A DNA stretch of 64,000 nt, taken from the NCBI GenBank assembly GCA_040878395.1, contig JBBDMI010000014.1, positions 1 to 64,000 on the forward strand, in the 5' to 3' direction. Origin of the DNA: Candidatus Dependentiae bacterium (GTDB lineage Bacteria; Babelota; Babeliae; Babelales; Vermiphilaceae). The position numbers and the translations under genes are program-made. The notes under the pieces are model-generated. The model did not search any database, was not told the DNA's origin, and saw only the letters and a program-made list of their open reading frames with translations. Positions 45,063 through 52,643 of this stretch are shown here, in pieces; position 1 is the stretch's first letter; each line of letters starts with the position of its first letter.

Positions 45063-45524
45063 CTAATCTGCAACGTAAGCAGATTCTGCAGCATTATTAT
45101 TTAGATATGTGCGAAACAAATAAGCTGCAACACCGACAACACCTGTTATGATAGCAACCGGAATTCCTATTTTTTTAACTTTTAAAACAATGGTACTGCC
45201 TTCATCCTCTGTCGATAGCTCAACTTTTAATCTATGATATGCTTCTGCATGTGTTTCAAAATCATTTTTTTCTTTTGCAGTAGCAAGTGCTTGTTCTAAA
45301 TCTTCAAGTGATAGTGATGACTGCTTATCATCACCTGAAAACAGTTGTTTTGCACGTGTATAGGCATTTCCATTTTCTGAAGGCAACGAACTTAAATCTT
45401 CAAGCGATGCTTTGCGCCCACAACTTTGTTTACAATTCTCTTCTGGACAAAATTGCGCAACCAATCCCATTGGAGATAAAAGGACCATTAACAAAAACAA
45501 ATTACTTTTTTTCATATTCATCAT
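45063..45524 (-). CDS. Small exported protein with a C-terminal TM segment
   Basis: 153 residues from the ATG at 45524 (AAGGA upstream). A signal peptide (MMNMKKSNLFLLMVLLSPMGLVAQ) precedes two cysteines (FCPEENCKQSCG, three in fact), a charged helical region (about 45-110) and a C-terminal TM segment (IGIPVAIITGVVGVAAYLF). No recognised domain. Confidence 0.65.
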   Translation of the reverse strand: MMNMKKSNLFLLMVLLSPMGLVAQFCPEENCKQSCGRKASLEDLSSLPSENGNAYTRAKQLFSGDDKQSSLSLEDLEQALATAKEKNDFETHAEAYHRLKVELSTEDEGSTIVLKVKKIGIPVAIITGVVGVAAYLFRTYLNNNAAESAYVAD

Positions 45525-45606
45525 AAAAAAAAATCCTTTACTTAAAAAGAAATGAAATATTACCAAAGTGAGTTTAAAATAAGACAAAAAAAATAGGAAG
45601 AGTTTT

Positions 45607-45912
45607 TTAATGCGAACTATTAGATATCTCTTTTGCAAGAAAACCGATACCACCAAAACATATCGCTACAAAAAGCAGCGTTGACCAATTGTGCATTGTT
45701 TGCTGTTTTGTCACCAAATAGCTATGTTGAATCTCAAGCGCTTTTTTCAATTCACCCTACTCAAGCGCATCTTCCATCTGTTTTCTCGTTTGCTCATTTA
45801 CTATAACTGACGTAAGCAAACTGCGTTCTAAATCAGAAAAAACCGGATATGAAGCAGATACAGCTGACAACGAAAAACTACTTAAAAATAGATATATTAA
45901 GAGAACTTTCAT
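45607..45912 (-). pseudogene. Small exported protein gene interrupted by an in-frame TAG
   Basis: From the ATG at 45912 the frame codes a signal peptide (MKVLLIYLFLSSFSLSAVSA) and a helix ending QMEDALE, then meets TAG at 45757-45759. The same frame continues open for 49 codons (GELKKALEIQHSYL, then a TM segment WSTLLFVAICFGGIGFLA) to TAA at 45607-45609. Read through, it makes about 101 residues with the plan signal peptide, helix, TM, like its neighbour at 45063. A CAG-to-TAG change (Gln to stop) explains it most simply. Confidence 0.6.
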
Positions 45913-45954
45913 AAAATGAAGTATAACAAAAAAATGCATTTTGATACAAATAGT

Positions 45955-47121
45955 TCAAGTTACAACACGCAATAATTCATGCAATGAAATATCACCTTGC
46001 TTTACTTTTTCAAAACCATCATACAACAAGCTAACGGTACCGTCACGTTTTGCTTGAGCACGAATGTCATCAATTGATGGATTATGAGAAATCAATGCAC
46101 GCATTGCATCATTTAATGTTACCAATTCAAAAATACCAATTCTACCTTTGTGCCCAACATCAAAACAGTCTTGGCACCCTTGAGATTCGCACACTGTTTG
46201 CATCTCAATACCATGCATATCACAAAACTCTTGTTCTTTTTCAGTTAAATTACGCTCTGTTTTACAGGCAGAACATAATAAACGAACCAAACGTTGCGCT
46301 AAAATGCCGGACAAACTTGCATTAATTAAAAACGGTTCAATACCCATATCCATCAAACGCATAATAACCGAAGGTGCATCATTCGTGTGTAATGTACTCA
46401 GCACCGAATGACCTGTCATTGCAGCTTGAATTGCAATGCGTGCCGTTTGTGCATCACGAATTTCACCGACCATTACAATATCTGGATCTTGACGCAACAA
46501 TGAACGCATACCCTTTTCGAAGGTAAAGCCGGCTTCAGGATGAATATGCCCCTGAGTAATGCCCTCAATATGATATTCAATTGGATCTTCCAAAGTAATA
46601 ATATTTTTATCAACAGTATTTATATGTGATAAACCTGCATATAACGTGGTTGTCTTACCCGATCCGGTCGGACCGGTAACCAAAAAAAACCCTTGCGGCT
46701 CTCTAAGTAACTGTTCAAATTGCGATAAAACATGTGATGACATACCAAGCCGTGCAATGTTAATCGTTTTTTCAGACGGATCTAAAATACGAATCACCAT
46801 CTTTTGACCAAACAAGGTAGGAAAAGTAGAAATACGCAAATCAATCTGTCGCTCATCATCAGCAATCTGAAATTTGCCATCCTGAGGAATACGTTTTTGA
46901 GCAATATCAATATGAGCTAAAACTTTTATGCGCGAAATGATTTGAGGCATAAGCATAGTATCAAAAAATGCATGATCATACAAAATACCATCAATACGTA
47001 AACGAACGCGCAACCCATCTTGACACGATTCTAAATGAATATCGGAAGCACCTCGTTCAATTGCATTATGCAAAAGTGCATCTACAATTTGAATAACAGA
47101 TCGATCCTGCATATTACTCAC
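45955..47121 (-). CDS. Type II secretion/type IV pilus assembly ATPase, catalytic half (GspE/PilB)
   Basis: 388 residues. It has N2 domain start VDALLHNAIERGASDIHLES, Walker A GPTGSGKTTTLYAGL near 145, Asp box ITLEDPIEYHIEG, Walker B DPDIVMVGEIRDAQTA, His box STLHTND and a C4 zinc motif CSAC...CQDC. The N-terminal MshEN/N1 domain is missing and is encoded by the gene just upstream in the same frame, separated by one stop and six bases. The start is GTG at 47121 or ATG at 47112. It powers pilus or pseudopilus assembly; no other pilus genes are in the window. Confidence 0.9.
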   Translation of the reverse strand: MSNMQDRSVIQIVDALLHNAIERGASDIHLESCQDGLRVRLRIDGILYDHAFFDTMLMPQIISRIKVLAHIDIAQKRIPQDGKFQIADDERQIDLRISTFPTLFGQKMVIRILDPSEKTINIARLGMSSHVLSQFEQLLREPQGFFLVTGPTGSGKTTTLYAGLSHINTVDKNIITLEDPIEYHIEGITQGHIHPEAGFTFEKGMRSLLRQDPDIVMVGEIRDAQTARIAIQAAMTGHSVLSTLHTNDAPSVIMRLMDMGIEPFLINASLSGILAQRLVRLLCSACKTERNLTEKEQEFCDMHGIEMQTVCESQGCQDCFDVGHKGRIGIFELVTLNDAMRALISHNPSIDDIRAQAKRDGTVSLLYDGFEKVKQGDISLHELLRVVT

Positions 47122-47127
47122 GACAAC

Positions 47128-47760
47128 TTATTTCTTTTTTTGTGCATTATGTGCACGCTTATCGATCTCTTCACGTTCTTTTGCTGTTTCTGTTTGCTCA
47201 AACTGCTCTATCTTTTCTTCAATAAATTCTTGTTGATCAAGCTCTTCTTGCCGTACAGGCAAATCATCAAGAGCTTCAATTTGCGCCTCTTTTACATAAC
47301 TCACCGGTTCTGTTAATGATTTATTGTAATACATACGAATCATGTTGATAATATCAGTCTGAATCCCAACATTAAAACGAATATCATACGAAACGTGTGC
47401 ACCAATTTTATCCAGTAATGCTTGATCACTGGGATCAGCTGCCACAACCAACAACATATTCTGATCTTGTTCATAAGGAATAATTGCATTGCGCAATAAA
47501 AAATCTTTAGGGAATTTTTGCAACATGAACGAATCAAAAAAATAACCGTCAACATCCATATAAGGAACTTGATACAAAATACTTAATGCTTTAAGTATAT
47601 CCTCTTTTGAAACCAACCCTTGATCAAGCAAAAAATCGTCAAATTGCTCATGACTCGATTGCGCAAAGCTATGCTCAAGATCATCATTCATTTCCGGTGT
47701 AATAGCTTTTAATTGTACCAAAATATCTGTTAATTTCTTTACGTACATTTTGTCTTGCAT
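47128..47760 (-). CDS. GspE/PilB N-terminal (MshEN) domain protein
   Basis: 210 residues. The domain of residues 1-150 (FLLDQGLVSKEDILKALSILYQVPYMDV, DFLLRNAIIPYEQDQNMLLVVAADPSD) is the T2SSE N-terminal/MshEN nucleotide-binding-like domain. A highly charged linker (about 160-210) ends in KKK-TAA. The stop is followed in the same frame by the catalytic ATPase half; together they make about 600 residues, the normal size of one PilB/GspE. So either the enzyme works as two chains or the TAA is a nonsense mutation. Confidence 0.85.
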   Translation of the reverse strand: MQDKMYVKKLTDILVQLKAITPEMNDDLEHSFAQSSHEQFDDFLLDQGLVSKEDILKALSILYQVPYMDVDGYFFDSFMLQKFPKDFLLRNAIIPYEQDQNMLLVVAADPSDQALLDKIGAHVSYDIRFNVGIQTDIINMIRMYYNKSLTEPVSYVKEAQIEALDDLPVRQEELDQQEFIEEKIEQFEQTETAKEREEIDKRAHNAQKKK

Positions 47761-47764
47761 AATA

Positions 47765-48205
47765 TTATCCTAATCTTAATCCAAGGATAAACCCAATAGA
47801 TGTACTTAAAACAATAGCAAAATTTGCTTTTACCCAATCAATATATGAACTGAGTACCTGTGCATCAAATGCGGTTGATGCCGGCCTTACATTAAATAAT
47901 TCTTGGATTTTAGCCCAATCAATGGTTAAATGTAACACATCAAATTGCTCCAAAATAACTAATGAAACAATAAACAAAACCAATAATAGAATATACTTTA
48001 GATATTTTTTAATTAAGAAACCTACTATAAATCCAATCCCCAAATAGATTCCCCAATCGAGCAATGTGTATTTCCACTCATGAAACCGCTCAACTAAAGT
48101 ATTTGATTTTGCAGCCTCTTTTGCTGATTCAAACGCTCCGGAAACCTTTTCTGTAACACCTTGTATAGCTTCAGGCATCATTCCTTGTTCACTTGACATT
48201 GACAT
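47765..48205 (-). CDS. Membrane protein of unknown function, FUN14-like size
   Basis: 146 residues. The N terminus is an amphipathic Ala/Glu-rich helix (EAIQGVTEKVSGAFESAKEAAK), followed by two adjacent TM segments (about 52-68 and 70-88: YLGIGFIVGFLIKKYLKYILLLVLFIVSLVIL) and a third at the C terminus (FAIVLSTSIGFILGLRLG). The glycine-patterned segments recall FUN14-type small membrane proteins; this is weak. It ends 5 bases before the PilB N-terminal gene, so the three genes are probably one transcript. Confidence 0.6.
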   Translation of the reverse strand: MSMSSEQGMMPEAIQGVTEKVSGAFESAKEAAKSNTLVERFHEWKYTLLDWGIYLGIGFIVGFLIKKYLKYILLLVLFIVSLVILEQFDVLHLTIDWAKIQELFNVRPASTAFDAQVLSSYIDWVKANFAIVLSTSIGFILGLRLG

Positions 48206-48312
48206 ACTCCTACTCTTTTAATTCATCATTATTTACTATTAGTATAATGAATAATTATTGCTGCAATCAAGAAAAAGGAAGTAAAAAGCTATTTTTATCC
48301 CTTGAGTATAGG

Positions 48313-48870
48313 TTATTTTATATGTATAGCCAGCTGTTCTTCATGGTATAATAGCCATTTTTTTCTTTCAATTCCCCCTGAATACCCTCCAAGAGCTCCA
48401 TCGGCATTAATGACCCGATGGCACGGAATGAGAATGGCATATCGATTAGCGGCATTAGCACGAGCAACCGCACGAAATGCAGATGGATGCTTTATTGCTT
48501 GAGCTATCTGCTTATAAGAACATGTCTGCCCAAAAGGAATCACTTGCAACGCTTGCCAAACTGTTTGATAAAAGAGTGAATCAAATAGAGAGATCGGAGT
48601 TTTAAAGTCTGCCAAACCGTGTTGAAAATATTCTTTTAATTCCTGTTGAATCGACACTATAGGCTCTGTATACCCCAATGTTATATTTGAAGATCTCATT
48701 CTACATAGGCGTTGCACTTCATCTGCCACATTTTTAGCATCTAAAAATGATAATAAACAAAGATCTTGTTCATCTGCAACTGCAATCATAGGACCAACAA
48801 CTGTTTGTATTTCAATTGCATAGAGAAAATTATTATGAAATTTTTTTGAAGAAATAAGATGAACAAACAT
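48313..48870 (-). CDS. ogt: Methylated-DNA--protein-cysteine methyltransferase
   Basis: 185 residues from the ATG at 48870, with a strong GGAGGA site upstream. The C-terminal domain has the helix-turn-helix segment VIPFGQTCSYKQIAQAI and the acceptor cysteine in IPCHRVINADGALGGYSGG. It transfers alkyl groups from O6-alkylguanine to itself. The N-terminal domain is of the Ogt type. Alone in its transcript, with HU upstream on the same strand. Confidence 0.93.
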   Translation of the reverse strand: MFVHLISSKKFHNNFLYAIEIQTVVGPMIAVADEQDLCLLSFLDAKNVADEVQRLCRMRSSNITLGYTEPIVSIQQELKEYFQHGLADFKTPISLFDSLFYQTVWQALQVIPFGQTCSYKQIAQAIKHPSAFRAVARANAANRYAILIPCHRVINADGALGGYSGGIERKKWLLYHEEQLAIHIK

Positions 48871-48998
48871 AATTGATCCTCCTGTGAAACATTTAGCAAC
48901 AAGTAAGAACATTTCTGACTATATTTATTGATCTCAGAGCATAAGCATACTTTGAATTGTACGCAACTTAACAAGTGTTGCTATATATTTCGGACAAT

Positions 48999-49031
48999 AA
49001 AAAAAGCACCCAGAAAATGAGTGCTTTTTTT
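48999..49031 (-). terminator. Rho-independent terminator of the HU gene
   Basis: AAAAAAAGCAC (48999-49009) and GTGCTTTTTTT (49021-49031) form a perfect stem with A/T flanks and an 11-base loop. It lies 24 bases past the HU stop. Confidence 0.85.
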
Positions 49032-49054
49032 AATTTGTATCTTAAAGATCTATT

Positions 49055-49324
49055 TTAGATCAAATCTTTAAGAGCTTTTCCTGGGCTAAATTTAGGAACT
49101 TTTTTAGCTGGAATAGTCATTTTTTTACCAGTTGCTGGATTCACACCAACACGGCTTTTTCTTTTCATTACTTTAAAAGTACCAAAACCAGTTAAAACAA
49201 CTGTTTTGTCTTTTTTCAAAGCACCACCAACAGTTGTGATAAATGCTTCTAAGCATTCCTTACAAGTTGATTTTGGCAAGCTAGTTACTTTAGCCATACT
49301 TTCAACTAATTCTGCCTTATTCAT
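49055..49324 (-). CDS. hup: HU-family DNA-binding protein
   Basis: 89 residues. MNKAELVESMAKVTSLPKST, VVLTGFGTFKVMKRKSRVGVNPATGKKMTIPAKKVPKFSPGKALK is the complete HU/IHF fold, with the DNA-intercalating beta-arm proline in NPATG. It bends and packs DNA. The basic character and lack of IHF-specific residues point to HU. AAAAGGATA precedes the ATG. Confidence 0.95.
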   Translation of the reverse strand: MNKAELVESMAKVTSLPKSTCKECLEAFITTVGGALKKDKTVVLTGFGTFKVMKRKSRVGVNPATGKKMTIPAKKVPKFSPGKALKDLI

Positions 49325-49431
49325 AAGCGTATCCTTTTAATATTTGGTTTTGTTCTATGATTACCAATAAAAAAACAAACCTCATAAATGCAATCTATTG
49401 AGATGCATTGACTTTGTCAAGCTTATTTTTT

Positions 49432-49517
49432 TGGTGCCGAGAGCCGGACTCGAACCGGCACAACCTAAAGGTCGAAGGATTTTAAGTCCTTTGCGTCTAC
49501 CATTCCGCCACCTCGGC
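49432..49517 (-). tRNA. tRNA-Leu (anticodon TAA)
   Basis: 86 nt including encoded CCA. The acceptor GCCGAGG pairs with CTCTCGGC end; the anticodon stem AAGGA/TCCTT presents a CTTAAAA loop (TAA). A class II variable arm (CGACCTTTAGGTTG) and a GGTTCGAGTCC T-arm are present. Confidence 0.95.
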
Positions 49518-49587
49518 ATATAGTCTAAGATTTAGCTTCTCCTACTCCTTTTTTTTATATAATCTTAATACATCATTACTCTTTTTG

Positions 49588-49661
49588 TGGAGGCGGCACC
49601 CGGGATCGAACCGGGGATAAAGGATTTGCAGTCCTCTGCCTTACCACTTGGCCATGCCGCC
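49588..49661 (-). tRNA. tRNA-Cys (anticodon GCA)
   Basis: 74 nt including encoded CCA. GGCGGC acceptor strands pair, the anticodon loop reads CTGCAAA (GCA), the T arm is GGTTCGATCCC and the discriminator is U, which is the identity base for cysteine. It lies 70 bases from the tRNA-Leu gene on the same strand. Confidence 0.95.
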
Positions 49662-49677
49662 CTTTTTTTATCTATTT

Positions 49678-50139
49678 TTAAAGCTTCATCTTCCGAGCCA
49701 ATTCATCAGTACTTATTATACGTATTTTTGATGATTCTTCAAGCTCTTTTTTATCAATTATCTTCTTTAGATATGGTTTTGTACATTTTCCTTCAACCGG
49801 CAACCCTTTTTGATGCCATTCTGCCATACCTGCCTCATATGCCCAAACATTTGAAAAGCCCATATCTTGCAATTTTTTAGCTCCAAAGCCACTCGCTGTA
49901 CACATGTAATTAGAGCAATAAATTACCAACTCAGATTTATCTTTATCAAGGTTTGCAACAAACTTATCTAGACCGTCAACAGATACATTGATTGAATCTT
50001 TAATATGACAATCATTAAAGTAATCTGCATCAAGTACATTAATAACAAATAAACCTTCTTTTTTTTGCTCACCAAAACAACCCGGAAGCAATAAAAGAAT
50101 ACTCAATGACATTATATATTTTGAAATCATGTTATACAT
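49678..50139 (-). CDS. Rhodanese-domain lipoprotein
   Basis: 153 residues from the ATG at 50139 (AAAGGA upstream). A lipoprotein signal ends in LLLLPGC (lipobox). The rhodanese domain follows: INVLDADYFNDCHIKDSINV, the active-site loop VIYCSNYMCTASGFGAKKL with the catalytic Cys, and VWAYEAGMAEWHQKGLPVEG. A single-domain rhodanese moves sulfane sulfur; in the periplasm it may handle sulfur or disulfide chemistry. The C-terminal 30 residues are charged and unassigned. Confidence 0.88.
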   Translation of the reverse strand: MYNMISKYIMSLSILLLLPGCFGEQKKEGLFVINVLDADYFNDCHIKDSINVSVDGLDKFVANLDKDKSELVIYCSNYMCTASGFGAKKLQDMGFSNVWAYEAGMAEWHQKGLPVEGKCTKPYLKKIIDKKELEESSKIRIISTDELARKMKL

Positions 50140-50203
50140 TTTTAATAATCCTTTATTATTCATAACCTAGCACAAAAAAAATCTTGTGCAAATTACTTAA
50201 CAG

Positions 50204-51139
50204 TTAGCGCATTATTTTGAAAAAACGACTCCATCTCATACGTTTGAAAAAATCGATTGGGTGTTTCAACAGATCAAAAATCCACCATGATTCATCACTA
50301 TCTAATGACCAAATCAAGAATACAATTTTACCATGAATTAATTGTCCGTTAATCGGCCCAAAACAACGACAATCTTTACTTCCTAAACGATTATCGCCCA
50401 TACACCAATATTGATTTTCACCTAATTGTACACGGAAAACGTCTGACCCATCCCAATAATTTTCTTGTGTATTCATTTGACGATCTTCTTGTGGTTCACG
50501 AATTGGTGTACCAGGCCACATCAAAATCGGTTTGCCATCCGCACCGGTTACAATACGATTTGCCTTCATACGATAAAATGGTTGGTCTGCATACGATTTA
50601 TTCGGGTCATATGAATAAAAAGTTACATTACGCCAAAAATCATCAATTGAACGACCGGTCATATGTTGGAACAATCCTGATGGATCAACTTTATATACCG
50701 CAATTAACGGATATTTATTCAAATATGGTTCATCCAGCTTTTTATTATTAAGATATATTACCGGTTTACCATCTTCAATTTTACCCTCAACCAAATCTCC
50801 CGGTTGGCCTATAACACGTTTTGTCCAGTTTGATGGGCCCCATACATAATTTTGATACAATCGTGTTAATTTATCATCTGAATAATTAAAAGTTGGATCA
50901 TTAAATGAAATAATGTCACCACGCTTTGGCGAACTGAATAAATAACTAAATTTATCAGCAAAGAAGCGTTCGCCAACCAACATGGTCGTTTCCATCGATC
51001 CACTTGGAACTTGGTATAAACCGAATCCAAATGTACGAATTAAAAAAACGAGCAATAATAAACCACCCATTTCTTTAAAATTTGCTGTTGAGAAAAAAGG
51101 TGGTTTCTCTTTCTTTTCTCTTCTTCTCATTCCAAACAT
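50204..51139 (-). CDS. lepB: Signal peptidase I
   Basis: 311 residues. One N-terminal TM segment (about 25-42), then catalytic Ser48 in VPSGSMETTML, the box C RGDIISF, catalytic Lys107 in NWTKRVIGQPGD, and the box E MGDNRLGSKDCRCFGPI. Between them is a large insertion (about residues 125-235) giving the long proteobacterial-like size. It cleaves signal peptides of the many exported proteins in this window. The M23 peptidase gene upstream ends 33 bases away on the same strand. Confidence 0.95.
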   Translation of the reverse strand: MFGMRRREKKEKPPFFSTANFKEMGGLLLLVFLIRTFGFGLYQVPSGSMETTMLVGERFFADKFSYLFSSPKRGDIISFNDPTFNYSDDKLTRLYQNYVWGPSNWTKRVIGQPGDLVEGKIEDGKPVIYLNNKKLDEPYLNKYPLIAVYKVDPSGLFQHMTGRSIDDFWRNVTFYSYDPNKSYADQPFYRMKANRIVTGADGKPILMWPGTPIREPQEDRQMNTQENYWDGSDVFRVQLGENQYWCMGDNRLGSKDCRCFGPINGQLIHGKIVFLIWSLDSDESWWIFDLLKHPIDFFKRMRWSRFFKIMR

Positions 51140-51171
51140 GTATAAAACCTTTCCTGTTATAATGAAACTAT

Positions 51172-51912
51172 TTAACTAAAAAATATTAATGGATTCACAC
51201 GCTTTTCATGCGAATAAACTTCAAAATGTAAATGTGATGCATCGCGTCCGGTTTTGCGTACATTACCGGTTGATCCAACATGCCCTATCAACTGCCCTTG
51301 CTTCACTGATTGTCCCTGCGTTACCAACATCTTATCTAAATGAGCATAGCGTGTTTTATAGATTTTGTTATGTTTTATTATAATTGTTTTGCCATATCCC
51401 ACAGGATCTTCATACGCTCGTTCAACGATGCCTGAAGCTGCAGATTTCACTCGAGTACCTTTTAATGCGGCCATATCAATACCATTGTGAAACTGTTTCC
51501 GCCCACTTGGTAATTTTCTCATTCCAAAATAAGAGCTTAACCAAAACTTCTGTTTTTCAATTGGCCATATAAAATCTATATCTTTTTTTTTAATATCAAC
51601 TTTTTGTTTTGGCTGCTCAGTCACTTGACGTATAGAATCTATTTCAATTTTTGCTTCAGCTATCGGCTGCATTCCTGCATGTTCAATTGATAATGGCATT
51701 TCAATAGAAGCCAAATGCTTTTCTACCATTTCAGGATAAGATACATCACATGATTTATTTAAAGAACTTATAATATCTCTCATTTGGGCCATCTTATCAA
51801 CTTCTATGATATAAGCATGATATTCTCTGTGCAAAAAAGCAAATGATAAGCCGGCTACACATAACGCTACTCCAACGAGCATATTGGAACGAAAATTTAA
51901 TCTGTTAATCAC
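51172..51912 (-). CDS. M23-family murein endopeptidase
   Basis: 246 residues. One N-terminal TM anchor (about 10-27), a short coil-like region, then a LytM/M23 metallopeptidase domain: SSYFGMRKLPSGRKQFHNGIDMA (zinc ligands His and Asp), GYGKTIIIKH, and SHLHFEVYSHEKRVNPLIFF (zinc and catalytic His). All catalytic residues are present, so it is likely an active cross-link cutter in the periplasm. It sits between lepB and the bat operon. Confidence 0.92.
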   Translation of the reverse strand: MINRLNFRSNMLVGVALCVAGLSFAFLHREYHAYIIEVDKMAQMRDIISSLNKSCDVSYPEMVEKHLASIEMPLSIEHAGMQPIAEAKIEIDSIRQVTEQPKQKVDIKKKDIDFIWPIEKQKFWLSSYFGMRKLPSGRKQFHNGIDMAALKGTRVKSAASGIVERAYEDPVGYGKTIIIKHNKIYKTRYAHLDKMLVTQGQSVKQGQLIGHVGSTGNVRKTGRDASHLHFEVYSHEKRVNPLIFFS

Positions 51913-51926
51913 GTTGCCCTAATTGT

Positions 51927-52643
51927 TTAAATTTTAGTCACCGATGCCCGTTCAACCCAACCGACCATTTTATCATAATCGATTTTATACCATTGCTTTG
52001 CCGATGCATCAACCGAAACTAATGCTCCTTTTTTTAAGGTACCAACGGTATAAAATGACTTATTAGGTCCATTATATACCGCAACATCATCTTGCATAAC
52101 CAATGCTTGTTGCTTATTTGCATGATATGCGATCACAATTGGCCATACAACAAAGCCTAATAACATAATTACTAAACCCATATAGAGCCGTTTTTTTTCT
52201 CGATTACTACAACCAATCCATAACCAAAAAAGAAGATACCATAATCCCAGAAATAATAGTTGCCAAACAAGAGGCGATACCTTTTTTGTTAATAATAAAA
52301 ACCAATCATACACCTGATCTGACAAAGTTGGTTCAGATAATCCCATTTTAGCATGCAAGTAATGCATGTTTTGCCTGCCTAATGCAAAAACTGTTGCGTC
52401 ACCATATTTTTGAGCGCGTAACCAATATAAAGTCGCTTTGAGATAATCTTGCATATGATAGGCGGCATTCCCCATGTTATACCAAACAGCAGCATCTTTA
52501 TGTTTTATTTTTTTATACGTTTGTAAAGAGTCCGCATACTCAAGTTGTTGATAAGAGTTATCTGCCTTTTTAAACAATGGTGCATCTTGCGCAATCAATG
52601 CAATAGGCAAGAAACAAAAAAGATAATACTTTATATTCATCAA
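51927..52643 (-). CDS. batE: BatE-like TPR and SH3 protein
   Basis: 238 residues. A signal peptide, TPR-like helices (SYQQLEYADSLQTYKKI and AAVWYNMGNAAYHMQDYLKATLYWLRAQKY), two TM segments (about 120-145 and 152-172), and a C-terminal SH3-like domain (DDVAVYNGPNKSFYTVGTLKKG, YDKMVGWV). This is the BatE layout of the Bacteroidetes-type aerotolerance operon. It overlaps batD by 4 bases. The M23 peptidase gene upstream-end lies 14 bases downstream. Confidence 0.85.
   Translation of the reverse strand: MMNIKYYLFCFLPIALIAQDAPLFKKADNSYQQLEYADSLQTYKKIKHKDAAVWYNMGNAAYHMQDYLKATLYWLRAQKYGDATVFALGRQNMHYLHAKMGLSEPTLSDQVYDWFLLLTKKVSPLVWQLLFLGLWYLLFWLWIGCSNREKKRLYMGLVIMLLGFVVWPIVIAYHANKQQALVMQDDVAVYNGPNKSFYTVGTLKKGALVSVDASAKQWYKIDYDKMVGWVERASVTKI

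Noticed and set aside
45757-45759. TAG as pyrrolysine codon
   Set aside because: A single case in a small exported protein; no pyl genes are visible and other genes here use TAG as a normal stop.
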